This document shows positions 43,412-53,378 of a DNA stretch of 64,000 nt, in pieces. The notes below the pieces were generated by a model, which saw only the letters and a program-made list of their open reading frames with translations, did no database searches and was not told the DNA's origin. This DNA is from Mycobacterium parmense. GTDB lineage: Bacteria > Actinomycetota > Actinomycetes > Mycobacteriales > Mycobacteriaceae. Where the stretch lies: assembly GCF_010730575.1 (NCBI RefSeq), contig NZ_AP022614.1:3906001-3970000 (forward strand), in the 5' to 3' direction. Positions within the stretch are counted from its first letter, which is position 1, and each line of letters opens with the position of its first letter. A program made the translations under genes and the position numbers.

Positions 43412-44377
43412 CTACGGCTCGAGGACGACCTTGCCGAGCACGCCGCCGTCGGCCAGGCTCTGCAATGCGGCAGGGGCCTCTGACAGCGGATAGCGTTGCG
43501 GCGGAGGTGGTTTGAGGCCCAGGAAGACCAATTGGCCCAGCCCCCAGGAGAACAGGGCCGCCGAGCCGGGCACCTTGTTGAGGTATTCGCCCCACGCGAC
43601 GCCCATCACGCTGACGTTGCGCAGCAGCAGCCGGTTCACCTTCACCGTGGGGATGCTGCCCGCGGCGAAGCCGATCACCAGCAGCTTGCCGTCGATCGCC
43701 AGCACCCGCACGGCGTCGTCGAACGCCGGCCCGCCGATGGGATCGACGACGATGTCCACGCCCCGACCGCCGGTGTACTCCCGCGCCAGCTCGGCCCAGT
43801 TGCCGGACAACGGCAACACCAGGTCGGCGCCCAGCGAGGCGACGTAGTCGGCCGCCGCCTCGCGGTGCACCACGCCCAGCACCTTCTTCGCGCCCATCGC
43901 CTTGGCGACCTGGATCGCGGCGGTGCCCACCCCGCCGGCGGCGCCGAGCACCAGGACCGTGTCACCCGGGCGCATCGCCGCGCGGCGGGCGAGCGCGAAA
44001 TACATGGTGTTGTAGTTCACCAGCAGCGACACGGCTTCGGCGTCGTCGAGCCCGGCCGGGCTGCGGATCACGTTGGCCGCCGGCACGGCCACCCTCTCGG
44101 CGTAGGCGCCCAGGATGCCGAATGCGGAAACCCGTTCGCCCACTTTGAAACCCGAGCCTGCTGGCGCCGAACGAACCACGCCCGCGGCTTCCATGCCGGG
44201 GACGAACGGCGGCGGCAGCTTCAGCTGATACTCGCCCTTGCTCAGCAACAGGTCCGGAAAGCAGACCCCGGCGGCCCGGACGTCGATGACGACGTTCCCG
44301 TCGCTGACGACGTCGTCGATGTCGGTGTACACCATGCCGGACGGGCCCGACAGCCGTTGTACCACACAGGCTTTCAT
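43412..44377 (-). CDS. NADPH:quinone oxidoreductase-like (zinc-free MDR), Rv0149 homologue
   Basis: A 321-residue medium-chain dehydrogenase of the quinone-reductase group: no zinc ligands, cofactor loop LGAAGGVGTAAIQVAKAMGA, and GRGVDIVVDPIGGPAFDDAV. It should reduce quinones or activated alkenes with NADPH. The frame is open upstream into the SDR gene, but the ATG at 44377 (KACVVQRLSGP) is the natural start, 5 bases past the SDR stop. Confidence 0.92.
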   Translation of the reverse strand: MKACVVQRLSGPSGMVYTDIDDVVSDGNVVIDVRAAGVCFPDLLLSKGEYQLKLPPPFVPGMEAAGVVRSAPAGSGFKVGERVSAFGILGAYAERVAVPAANVIRSPAGLDDAEAVSLLVNYNTMYFALARRAAMRPGDTVLVLGAAGGVGTAAIQVAKAMGAKKVLGVVHREAAADYVASLGADLVLPLSGNWAELAREYTGGRGVDIVVDPIGGPAFDDAVRVLAIDGKLLVIGFAAGSIPTVKVNRLLLRNVSVMGVAWGEYLNKVPGSAALFSWGLGQLVFLGLKPPPPQRYPLSEAPAALQSLADGGVLGKVVLEP

Positions 44378-44382
44378 GGCGA

Positions 44383-45243
44383 TTACAGCTTGAACGCAGC
44401 CCTTTGCGCGTTCGAGAGATCGTCGATCTCGCCCCAGTGGTCGGCGATGTCCTGCACCGACGGCGGCTTCTCGAAATTGGCGCCCTCGTTCTGGAACAGC
44501 GCGACCCGCTGCACCTTGCCGCCGCCCACGACGTAAACGGCGGCGCTGTCCGGGTTTTCCTCGGTGCACAGGTAGGCAACCACCGGCGCGACGTACTCGG
44601 GTGTGAGCTTCTCGAGAACTTCGGGCGGCAGGATGTCCTCGGTCATCCGGGTGGCCGCGATCGGCGCGACGGCGTTGGCGTGGATGTTGTACTTGGCGCC
44701 TTCCTGGGCCAGCGTGTTGATCAGGCCGACCAGGCCCAGCTTGGCCGCACCGTAGTTGGCCTGGCCGAAGTTGCCGAACAGTCCGCTGGTGGAGGTGGCG
44801 ACCACGACCCTGCCGTAGCTCTGCTCGCGGAAGTGCGGCCACGCGGCCCGGACCACGTTGTAGCCGCCGTAAAGGTGCACCTTGAGCACGGCGTCCCAGT
44901 TCTCGAACGACATCTTGTGAAAGGTGCCGTCGCGCAGGATGCCGGCGTTGCTCACCACACCGTGGACGGCGCCGAACTCGTCGAGCGCAGTTTTGATGAT
45001 GTTCTCGGCGCCCTCGGCCTCGGCCACGCTGTCGTAGTTGGCGACCGCCCGGCCACCGGCCTCCTTGATCTCGGCGACCACCTGATCCGCCATGGCCGAG
45101 CCGGCACCGGTGCCGTCGCGGGCTCCACCGAGGTCGTTGACGACGACGCTGGCGCCTTCCCGGGCGAGGGTCAGGGCGTATTCACGGCCCAGTCCCCCGC
45201 CGGCTCCGGTGACGACGATGACGCGATCCTGCACTCCGGGCAT
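44383..45243 (-). CDS. SDR of the multifunctional beta-oxidation (hydroxyacyl-CoA dehydrogenase) type, Rv0148 homologue
   Basis: A 286-residue SDR: VVTGAGGGLGREYALTLAREGASVVVNDLGG is characteristic of the 17-beta-HSD4/MFE-2-like dehydrogenase group, with SNAGIL, ATSTSGLFGNFGQANYGAAKLGL (catalytic Ser/Tyr/Lys). It probably oxidises 3-hydroxyacyl-CoA. It heads a two-gene unit with the quinone reductase. An 87-base gap separates it from the aldehyde dehydrogenase gene. Confidence 0.92.
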   Translation of the reverse strand: MPGVQDRVIVVTGAGGGLGREYALTLAREGASVVVNDLGGARDGTGAGSAMADQVVAEIKEAGGRAVANYDSVAEAEGAENIIKTALDEFGAVHGVVSNAGILRDGTFHKMSFENWDAVLKVHLYGGYNVVRAAWPHFREQSYGRVVVATSTSGLFGNFGQANYGAAKLGLVGLINTLAQEGAKYNIHANAVAPIAATRMTEDILPPEVLEKLTPEYVAPVVAYLCTEENPDSAAVYVVGGGKVQRVALFQNEGANFEKPPSVQDIADHWGEIDDLSNAQRAAFKL

Positions 45244-45330
45244 CGGGCTCTCTCTCCTGTCAAGGTCCGGGCTGTTCGGGACTAGATGCTATAGGGGACG
45301 GCCGGGACGGCCGCCAGCAGCTACGCGGTC

Positions 45331-46764
45331 TCAGAACAGCTTGCGCGCCATCTTGAACGCCCGTTCGGTGTAGGGCGGGTAGATGAAGCTCGACAGGTCG
45401 GGCCGGGTCGGCTTGGTCAGCACCGACTTGCGGTGGCTGAACTCCTCGAAGCCGTAGCGCCCGTGGTAGGCGCCCATGCCCGAGGCGCCGACCCCGCCGA
45501 ACGGCAGCTTGGCCGTCGATACCTGAAAGGCGATGTGGTTGACCAGCATGCCGCCGGCCGGCACCTCCTGGATCACCCGCTCACGGGTCGCGCGATTCTT
45601 GGTGAACAGGTAGGCCGACAGCGGCTTGGGTCGCGAGTTGACGAAACGTATTGCGTCGTCCAGGGATTGGACGGTGACCACCGGCAGCACCGGGCCGAAG
45701 ATCTCGTTTCGCATCAGCGGTCCGTCCGGATCCGGGTCGACGACCACGGTTGGTTGGATCCGCATGCTCGACGCGTCACAGCCGCCGCCCACGGTGACCT
45801 TGCCGTCGCCGCCCGAGAGGTAACCACTGATCCGGTCGAACTGCCGCTGGTTGACCACGCGCATGCCCGCCTGCGGGTCCTTGGAACGAAACTTGGTGAT
45901 GGCCGCGCCGATCTTGTCGACGAGCTCGTCGCGGATCTTGGCGTCGGCGAGTACATAGTCGGGCGCGACGCAGGTCTGACCGCCGTTGAGCAGCTTCATC
46001 CAGGCGATCCGCTTGGCGGCGACGTCGACGTCGGCGTCGGCCGCGACGATCACCGGGCTCTTGCCGCCGAGTTCGAGCGTGCACGGCGTCAGGTGCGGCG
46101 CCGCCCCCTCGTAGACCTTGCGGCCGATCTCGGTGCCACCGGTGAACATCACCCGGTCCAGTGCCTGCGCGATCAGCTCCTGGCTCACCGCGCCGTCGCC
46201 CTCGATCACCACGATCGCGTCGTTGTCGAGATAGCGGGGCACCAGCTGGGCCATCAGGCGCGAGGACGCGGCGGCGATCTCCGACGGCTTGAGGATGACG
46301 GTGTTTCCGGCGGCGATCGCGCCGACCGCGGGACCCAGGGTCAGGTAGAACGGGTAGTTCCAGGCTCCGATGATCAGGACCGTGCCGTAGGGCTCGTACT
46401 GGACCCAGCCGCGGCCCGGCAGCTGCGGCATCTCCAGCAGTTGGTACCGGCGTCGGGTCCACCTGCGCACCCGCTTGGCCGCGTACTTGGCCTCGCCGAC
46501 GGTCGTGGCGACGTCGGCGATGTACGCCTCGAACGGGTTGCGGTCCAGGTCCTCGACCAGCGCCGCGGCGATCGCGTCTTCGTTCTCCTCCATCAACTTC
46601 TGCAGCTGCAGCAACTGATGTTTGCGCCAGGCGACGTCGCGGGTGCGCCCCGTGGCAAAGGTTTTGCGGAGCCGGGCCACCGTCGAAGGAATGTCGACCG
46701 GCCGGAGCTCCGGTACGGGGGTCGCGGGTGCGGATGTCTTCGGTGCAACCGATTCGGTGGTCAT
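45331..46764 (-). CDS. Aldehyde dehydrogenase (class 3-like), Rv0147 homologue
   Basis: A 477-residue aldehyde dehydrogenase: IIGAWNYPFYLTLGPAVGAIAAGN, the Glu motif LELGGKSP, and the catalytic Cys in GGQTCVAPDYV. Length and the ending YPPYTERAFKMARKL fit the fatty-aldehyde (class 3) branch. The ATG at 46764 follows GGGAAGGGA; an in-frame start 10 codons upstream is less likely. It likely oxidises long-chain aldehydes. Confidence 0.94.
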   Translation of the reverse strand: MTTESVAPKTSAPATPVPELRPVDIPSTVARLRKTFATGRTRDVAWRKHQLLQLQKLMEENEDAIAAALVEDLDRNPFEAYIADVATTVGEAKYAAKRVRRWTRRRYQLLEMPQLPGRGWVQYEPYGTVLIIGAWNYPFYLTLGPAVGAIAAGNTVILKPSEIAAASSRLMAQLVPRYLDNDAIVVIEGDGAVSQELIAQALDRVMFTGGTEIGRKVYEGAAPHLTPCTLELGGKSPVIVAADADVDVAAKRIAWMKLLNGGQTCVAPDYVLADAKIRDELVDKIGAAITKFRSKDPQAGMRVVNQRQFDRISGYLSGGDGKVTVGGGCDASSMRIQPTVVVDPDPDGPLMRNEIFGPVLPVVTVQSLDDAIRFVNSRPKPLSAYLFTKNRATRERVIQEVPAGGMLVNHIAFQVSTAKLPFGGVGASGMGAYHGRYGFEEFSHRKSVLTKPTRPDLSSFIYPPYTERAFKMARKLF

Positions 46765-46945
46765 CGTTGTCCCTTCCCGAGCAGAGTTGCCCACGGCGTT
46801 GCGGGCGACCGCTCATCGGTGATAACCGCGATCCTAACCATCCGGTTGGGAGAGCAGTAGAAAAGATCGGGCGGATCCACCTGTTACCGGGGTGTCCGGG
46901 AGATCGTCGTGCACGCGTGCCGGTGGCGATGCGGGGGGTCGACGG

Positions 46946-48511
46946 TTATTTGACGCAGGGAATGCTCGCGGCCGTCATCTGACTGAGGTCGGTCGGCGCC
47001 GGAGCCTGAGCACCGGTGCCGGTCGCGGCCACCGCGGTCACCCGGCCCGGCCCCGACCGCTCGGATGAGGATCCGTAATGTGCGAGATAGCCCTCTGCGG
47101 AAGCCCGCGTTCCAACCGTCAGCCGCACGGTTCCCGGCGCCACCGTGTCCGTTGCGGTCACGGGCACGTGCAGTTGGTCGGCCAGGAGCTGCGCACCATC
47201 GGAAGCGCCGCGGCCATATTCGATGAGGCTGTCTTCTTCCGGGTGCGCGGCCGTGGTGGCGGTGCCCCGGGTGAAACCACGCCCGGCGAAGGCGGCCTCG
47301 ATCGCCGCGGCCAATCCGTCGTGTGGGGTGGCGTTGACGACGTCGAGGACCACGGGTTCGGACAGCTCGGGCGGTGGTTGAGGCACCGAGGTCACCGCAT
47401 CCGGCGCGGCCGGCGTGTCCGATGAGAAGCGCTCGGCGACGATCCGGCGGATGGCTGGGAGATCGACGAGATTGACGTCGGACCCGTTAGCGTCGTGGCC
47501 GAACTCGGAGATCGGAAGGGTGTAGAAGGACACCGGTCTGTCATTGAGTTCGGAGGCCTGCGCCGAGAGATCGACGAGATTCAGACCGGCGTCGACCGCG
47601 ATGTTGTCGCGGACGACCTGAAGCAGGCTGCGCAGCCTACCGAAGCTGGACAGAGCACCGCCGTCACGAACCGCCTTCAACAACGAGACCAGAAACGCCT
47701 GCTGCCGGCGAGTCCGGTCGAAATCGGTGAAAGATCCGTCGTTCTCGTCGCGCCGTTGCCGCACGAAGGCCATCGCCTGCGCGGCATCGATCCGCTGGAC
47801 CCCTTCATGGAAATCCGCGCCCGAATAGCTGTCCACCGTGTCCCCGTTGAGGCACACCGTGATCGGCTCCACGACCTTCGCGATTTGAAAGAACGCGCCC
47901 AAGGTGACCTCGACGAAATGATCGACCGAAATCCCCAGCAGCTCATTCACGGTGCCGATTTCGGCTTTGCGGCCGGCCTCGCGGGCGGCTTGCTCGCGAG
48001 CGGCGAGGTCGGTTGCGCCCGCTGCGTCCGAATTGCCGTTCGCCTGCGACTCCAGCGACTGCTGATAGGCGAGTCCGTATGCCTGCTTGACTTTGCCCTT
48101 GCACACCGACCCCGGACAGCCCGCCAACTCGACGTAATCGTCGCGGGGAATCGACACCGCGGTGATCGCGCCATGACCGCCCGAAATGTGAACGACGATC
48201 AGGACGTTCGCGTTGTACCCCCCCGAGCTTTCGTCGCCGGCATGGAGCGCCTCATAGACGTCAGAAGGTAATGGATGGCCATTCTGATCCAACCGACTGT
48301 CCAAGCCCATCAAAAGAATGTTCTGGTCGGCGCCCGATGACGTCGCCACACCCGGCAAAGCATGCGAGATGATGATCTTGCCCATCGCGGTGTGCAGGCC
48401 CGTCCACCCGACTCCCGTCACAGCCATGATGAGAGCCGAAGCCAGACTTGCGATCAGCCGCCCTTTTAACAGCACCCAGCGGCGCGATTCTCCGAATTCG
48501 CCGCTGCTCAT
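46946..48511 (-). CDS. LytR-CpsA-Psr (LCP) family wall-polymer ligase with LytR_C domain
   Basis: A 521-residue membrane-anchored protein. After a short cytoplasmic stretch there is one transmembrane helix (LIASLASALIMAVTGVGW), then an extracytoplasmic LCP domain with ILLMGLDSR, AITAVSIPRDDYVEL and MAFVRQRRDENDGSFTDFDR, and a C-terminal LytR_C domain (about 370-470). In mycobacteria LCP enzymes attach arabinogalactan to peptidoglycan. Start uncertain: ATG 48511 or GTG 48559, neither with a clear ribosome site. No LCP gene lies between Rv0146 and Rv0147 in H37Rv as I recall it. Confidence 0.88.
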   Translation of the reverse strand: MSSGEFGESRRWVLLKGRLIASLASALIMAVTGVGWTGLHTAMGKIIISHALPGVATSSGADQNILLMGLDSRLDQNGHPLPSDVYEALHAGDESSGGYNANVLIVVHISGGHGAITAVSIPRDDYVELAGCPGSVCKGKVKQAYGLAYQQSLESQANGNSDAAGATDLAAREQAAREAGRKAEIGTVNELLGISVDHFVEVTLGAFFQIAKVVEPITVCLNGDTVDSYSGADFHEGVQRIDAAQAMAFVRQRRDENDGSFTDFDRTRRQQAFLVSLLKAVRDGGALSSFGRLRSLLQVVRDNIAVDAGLNLVDLSAQASELNDRPVSFYTLPISEFGHDANGSDVNLVDLPAIRRIVAERFSSDTPAAPDAVTSVPQPPPELSEPVVLDVVNATPHDGLAAAIEAAFAGRGFTRGTATTAAHPEEDSLIEYGRGASDGAQLLADQLHVPVTATDTVAPGTVRLTVGTRASAEGYLAHYGSSSERSGPGRVTAVAATGTGAQAPAPTDLSQMTAASIPCVK

Positions 48512-48621
48512 AACGACTGACCATTGTTCCGGACCGACCAGCGAATTCCCGGTAGCCACAACCGCGAGCCGCGGATGAATGCGGCGCCCGGCGACTCACG
48601 AGAGGCGCGAACGACCCCCGG

Positions 48622-49548
48622 TCAGGACTTGGCGGCAGTCACGAAGCTGTTGGCGAACGGCCGGTCCTCCGATTGCGGCGCACGGCCCAGTCGCAGCGCC
48701 TCTGCCCGGGCGCTCACGGTCTCGGTGCGCCAGCCGTGTCCGCCGAACCAGTCGGCGCAGTCCGGGCGGCCGTCGTCGTCGAACCACAGGTCGAACGGGT
48801 TGAACGAGGTGTCCTGGCCGCGCGCTTCGCGTTTGGCCTTCAACTCGAGCCACCGCTGCTGGGCCTCCTGGCGCTTCTGGGCGTCGACCCCGAATATCTC
48901 GACGGCCACGCGGCTGCCCGGCGCGCTCAGCGTGTCGATCGAGGCGAACATGGCCTCCTGGGCGGCCGCCGGCAGGAACGGCAGCAATCCCTCGGCGAGC
49001 CAGGCGGCGGGAGAGGCCTCGTCGAATCCGGCGTCGCGCAGGGCCCTGGGCCAGTCGTGGCGCAGGTCGACGGGCACCGGCCGGCGGTCGGCGATCGGCT
49101 TCGCGCCGTGGCCGGCGAGCGTGTGGGCCTTGTACTCGAGCACCTTGGGCAGGTCGATCTCGTAGACGACGGTGCCGTCGGGCCAGGGCAGTCGGTAGGC
49201 GCGCGAGTCGAGCCCGGCGGCCAGGATCACCACCTGCCGGATGCCGGCTTGGGTGGCCCCGTCGAAGTACGCGTCGAAGAAGTGCGTGCGTACCGCCTGG
49301 TAGTCGACCATGTTCTGGGCGTCGACCGCCAGGGCCGGATCGTCTTCTTCGTCGGGGCCCGCCCACCACGCGGCCACCTGCTCGCGCACGCCCGCGAGCT
49401 CGGGCGTGGAGACCAGCGGTTCGGCGAACGGATCCCGAATCAGCGGCTCCGCGGCCGCGGTCTCGCGGGCGCGCGCCAGGGCGACCATCACCGCGGTCGC
49501 ACCGACGCTGGTCGCGATGTCCCAGGAGTCGTCCAGGCTGCGCGCCAT
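48622..49548 (-). CDS. SAM-dependent methyltransferase (PF04072/TIGR00027), Rv0146-like
   Basis: A 308-residue member of the mycobacterium-expanded leucine-carboxyl-methyltransferase-like family. Visible are [15 protein letters not shown], the SAM-binding [30 protein letters not shown] and [12 protein letters not shown]. The substrate is unknown; related proteins are annotated as putative O-methyltransferases. Its ATG at 49548 abuts the stop of the paralogue upstream. Confidence 0.92.
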   Translation of the reverse strand: MARSLDDSWDIATSVGATAVMVALARARETAAAEPLIRDPFAEPLVSTPELAGVREQVAAWWAGPDEEDDPALAVDAQNMVDYQAVRTHFFDAYFDGATQAGIRQVVILAAGLDSRAYRLPWPDGTVVYEIDLPKVLEYKAHTLAGHGAKPIADRRPVPVDLRHDWPRALRDAGFDEASPAAWLAEGLLPFLPAAAQEAMFASIDTLSAPGSRVAVEIFGVDAQKRQEAQQRWLELKAKREARGQDTSFNPFDLWFDDDGRPDCADWFGGHGWRTETVSARAEALRLGRAPQSEDRPFANSFVTAAKS

Positions 49549-50517
<969 letters not shown>

Positions 50518-51462
50518 CTAGGCACTTGGTTGGTCGAGGCGCGCACGCAGCAGGGTGCTGCGCACGGCGTCTTCGGAGAGGTCTTCGGGCACCGGACGGC
50601 CCAGGCGGGCCATCTCGTCGCGATTGTTGGTCGCACGCACCCGCCAGCCGTGTTCGGTCAGCCACTGCGCCGCGTCGGAACGGTCGGGCTCGTGGAAGGT
50701 GAGCGCCTGAACATTCACGTCGAGGCCGAGGCGCGCCCGCATGCGGGCCCACCGCTGGTTGTTGCTGCTCGAGTTCATCCCGAAGACCTCGATGGCGACC
50801 TGGCTGCCCGGGGCACTCAGGGCGGTGAACATCTCGAACAGCCGGTCCTGCGCGTCGCTGGGCAGGTACGGCAGCAGGCCCTCGGCAAGCCACGCGGTCG
50901 GCTGGGTCCGGTCGAATCCGGCGGCAATCAGGGCGGCCGGCCAGTCGTCGCGCAGGTCCGCCGGGACCGTGCGCCGGTGCGCGGCGGGAACCGCGCCGTG
51001 CGACTGCAACGTCGCGGTCTTGTATTCCAGGACTTTGGGCTGGTCAATCTCGTACACCACGCTGTCGGGCGCCCAGCTCAGCCGGTAGGCCCGCGCGTCG
51101 AGACCGGCGGCGAGGATCACGGCCTGGCGGAGACCGTCGCGGATGGCATCGGCGAAGTACTCGTCGAAGAAGTGGGTGCGCACCGCCTGGTAGTCGATGC
51201 CCAGCCGGTGCGCGCGCTGCCCGTGCTCGTCGCCGTCCAGCCAGCCCACCTCGGGATCGGCCAGCCGTGCCCAGGCCGGACCGGCGGACGACACCAGGAC
51301 GCTTGCGAATTCGTCGCGGATCAGCGGGCTGGTCCCGGCCGTCTCGGCCGCCCTCGCGGCGGCGACGCCCAGGGCGGTGGCTCCGACCAGCTCGGTGATC
51401 GCCCAGGAATCACCCGAGGTCCGCAACGACGATGGCGAGGGAGGGTCACTGAGATCAGTCAT
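50518..51462 (-). CDS. SAM-dependent methyltransferase (PF04072/TIGR00027), third tandem paralogue
   Basis: A 314-residue copy: [67 protein letters not shown] and [17 protein letters not shown]. It is the promoter-proximal member of the array. The region before it (51463-51545) contains an AT-rich stretch around 51480-51510 that probably holds the promoter. H37Rv has two such genes here, so this looks like a lineage-specific extra copy. Confidence 0.92.
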   Translation of the reverse strand: MTDLSDPPSPSSLRTSGDSWAITELVGATALGVAAARAAETAGTSPLIRDEFASVLVSSAGPAWARLADPEVGWLDGDEHGQRAHRLGIDYQAVRTHFFDEYFADAIRDGLRQAVILAAGLDARAYRLSWAPDSVVYEIDQPKVLEYKTATLQSHGAVPAAHRRTVPADLRDDWPAALIAAGFDRTQPTAWLAEGLLPYLPSDAQDRLFEMFTALSAPGSQVAIEVFGMNSSSNNQRWARMRARLGLDVNVQALTFHEPDRSDAAQWLTEHGWRVRATNNRDEMARLGRPVPEDLSEDAVRSTLLRARLDQPSA

Positions 51463-51545
51463 GACACGACCATGTTACGCGCGTAAGTTAGGCAAACTAT
51501 ACGCTTTGTGGGCCACGTCACTGCGCGCAGTCGCGACCGGGCGGA

Positions 51546-52181
51546 TCAGGCCTCAGGATGCCAGAGCGCGCCTTCCAGGAGCTGCCGCAGCACGTCGGTG
51601 ATGGCGAGCATCTCCGCGTAGGTCCGGACGTAGCCGGCATAAAAGCCCACGCCGCAAAGGACGATCAGCAACGTCTCGACCAGCGCGGCGACGTCGATAT
51701 CGGGCGCAAGCTCGCGACGCTCGACCGCGTCATTGACCAGGCCGGCGAGGAATTCGCGACTGAGTATTATCGAGTCGTTTTGCATTCCGCTCAATTCCGG
51801 GTGGCGCTGCGACTCCAATACACCGCTGATCAGAAACGCCGATCCCGCCGGGTTTTCCGAATTCGCGCGGACGGCGGCGGAGATGAACGCTGTCAGACGC
51901 GCCACCAGGGTGGTTTCGTGCGACGCCTGGCGAATGCCTTCGCCGATCACCAGGTCGTTGGTCCGATCCAGAACCTCCCGATACAGGACGCGCTTACTGG
52001 AAAAGTAGTGATTGATGGCCGGTCTGGTCAGGTCGGCCCGGGCGGCGATCGCCTGGAATGTCGCGCCGTCGTAGCCGCGTTCGCTGAACACCAGCCGCGC
52101 CGCCTGCACAATGCGCTGTCGGGTGTCATCCGCCTTGGCGGCAGGTGGGCGGCCGGGCCTGCGATTCGCCGTGGGCGACAT
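51546..52181 (-). CDS. TetR-family regulator, Rv0144 homologue
   Basis: A 211-residue TetR protein. The DNA-binding domain is at about residues 18-65 (TRQRIVQAARLVFSERGYDGATFQAIAARADLTRPAINHYFSSK in outline: recognition helix LTRPAINHYF). The ligand domain is rich in hydrophobic residues (AALVETLLIVLCGVGFYAGYV). The gene starts 2 bases after the pirin stop, so the two are one operon. A palindrome before the pirin gene is a good candidate for its operator. Confidence 0.9.
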   Translation of the reverse strand: MSPTANRRPGRPPAAKADDTRQRIVQAARLVFSERGYDGATFQAIAARADLTRPAINHYFSSKRVLYREVLDRTNDLVIGEGIRQASHETTLVARLTAFISAAVRANSENPAGSAFLISGVLESQRHPELSGMQNDSIILSREFLAGLVNDAVERRELAPDIDVAALVETLLIVLCGVGFYAGYVRTYAEMLAITDVLRQLLEGALWHPEA

Positions 52182-52183
52182 TA

Positions 52184-53161
52184 CTAAAGTGTGCCACCGC
52201 CACGGTGCGGCATTAGTGCATTCGGAGGAATGCTGCCGAACTTTCCCGCTTGATAGTCCTCGAGCGCCTCAATCAATTCGGCGCGGGAGTTCATCACGAA
52301 AGGACCGTAGTGGAATACCGGCTCGCGAATGGGTTGACCGCCGAGGATCAATACCTCGAAGGCGCCGGCCGAATCCCGGGTGGCCGGGCCGTTGAGCGTT
52401 ATCCGGTCGCCCGCACCCAGCACCGCCAGTTGGGCCTGGCGAATCGGGTGAGCGGCGGGGCCGACGGTGCCGCTCCCGGAGAGCACGTAGACCAGCGCGT
52501 TGAAGTCGCGTCGCCACGGGATCCCGAGACGGGCCCCGGCCTCGACCGTCGCGTGCGCCAGCGTGATCGGCGTGTGCGTCACCCCCGGTCCACGATGACC
52601 GTCGATCTCACCCGCGATGATTCGGAGCAGCGCGCCACCGTCGTCGGAGGCCAGCAACCTGACGTCGCCGCCTTCGATCGCCTGATAGCGGGGTGGGGCG
52701 AACTTGTCTTTCTTGGGCAGGTTCACCCACAGCTGGATGCCGTGGAACGTCCCGCCGCTGTCCACCAGCTCGGCCGGGGGGGTCTCGATGTGCAGGATGC
52801 CCGAACCGGCCGTCATCCACTGCGTGGCGCCGTCGTTGATGAGGCCGCCGCCGCCGTGGGAGTCCTGGTGCGCGAACTTCCCGTCGATCATGTAGGTGAC
52901 CGTTTCGAAGCCGCGGTGTGGGTGCCAGTCGGTGCCCCGGGGCTCGCCGGGCTGGTACTCGACCTCACCCATCTGGTCCATGTGCACAAAGGGGTCGAGG
53001 GCGGCGGTAGGCACGCCCGCGAAGGCCCGGACGACCGGGAATCCCTCGCCCTCATAACCGCGCGGCCCCGTCGTGATCGACACGACCGGACGCTCGGTGT
53101 CGGCAGGGCCCGCGGGACTGACCCGCGGCAGTAACAGTGTGTTTGCGGTCACGGCCGGCAT
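52184..53161 (-). CDS. Pirin-family bicupin protein
   Basis: A 325-residue pirin: the N-terminal cupin carries the iron ligands in WHPHRGFETVTYM and GSGILHIETPP, and the C-terminal pirin domain follows (FGPFV-like HYGPFVMNS near the end). Some pirins have quercetinase activity; others act as redox-linked regulators. I choose the ATG at 53161, which has AAGGAG 6 bases upstream, over an in-frame TTG at 53179. It is first in a two-gene operon with the TetR gene and divergent from the ClC gene. Confidence 0.93.
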   Translation of the reverse strand: MPAVTANTLLLPRVSPAGPADTERPVVSITTGPRGYEGEGFPVVRAFAGVPTAALDPFVHMDQMGEVEYQPGEPRGTDWHPHRGFETVTYMIDGKFAHQDSHGGGGLINDGATQWMTAGSGILHIETPPAELVDSGGTFHGIQLWVNLPKKDKFAPPRYQAIEGGDVRLLASDDGGALLRIIAGEIDGHRGPGVTHTPITLAHATVEAGARLGIPWRRDFNALVYVLSGSGTVGPAAHPIRQAQLAVLGAGDRITLNGPATRDSAGAFEVLILGGQPIREPVFHYGPFVMNSRAELIEALEDYQAGKFGSIPPNALMPHRGGGTL

Positions 53162-53190
53162 GTGGATCTCCTTGCTCAACAGTCATCCAT

Positions 53191-53214
53191 ATAACCGGAC
53201 TGCGGTCCGGATAT
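53191..53214. promoter_or_regulatory. 24-bp palindromic operator candidate before pirin gene
   Basis: ATAACCGGAC-TGCG-GTCCGGATAT: 10-base arms with a single mismatch around a 4-base centre. It is 30 bases before the pirin ATG, on the promoter side of a pirin-TetR operon. TetR proteins bind such palindromes in their own promoters. Confidence 0.65.
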
Positions 53215-53378
53215 TCCCTCGTGGTTGAGGGGTTAGCCGACGGCCGTTCCCGGATATGTGTAACCACAAGAACTGTTTGGTCATGCAACATTTGCCGGGG
53301 TGAAGATTCGCGCCGGCATCCCCGATGCTGAGATATTCGAAGACGCCGCCGCACAGGTGGCGGCGGAAGGTGACGCGG

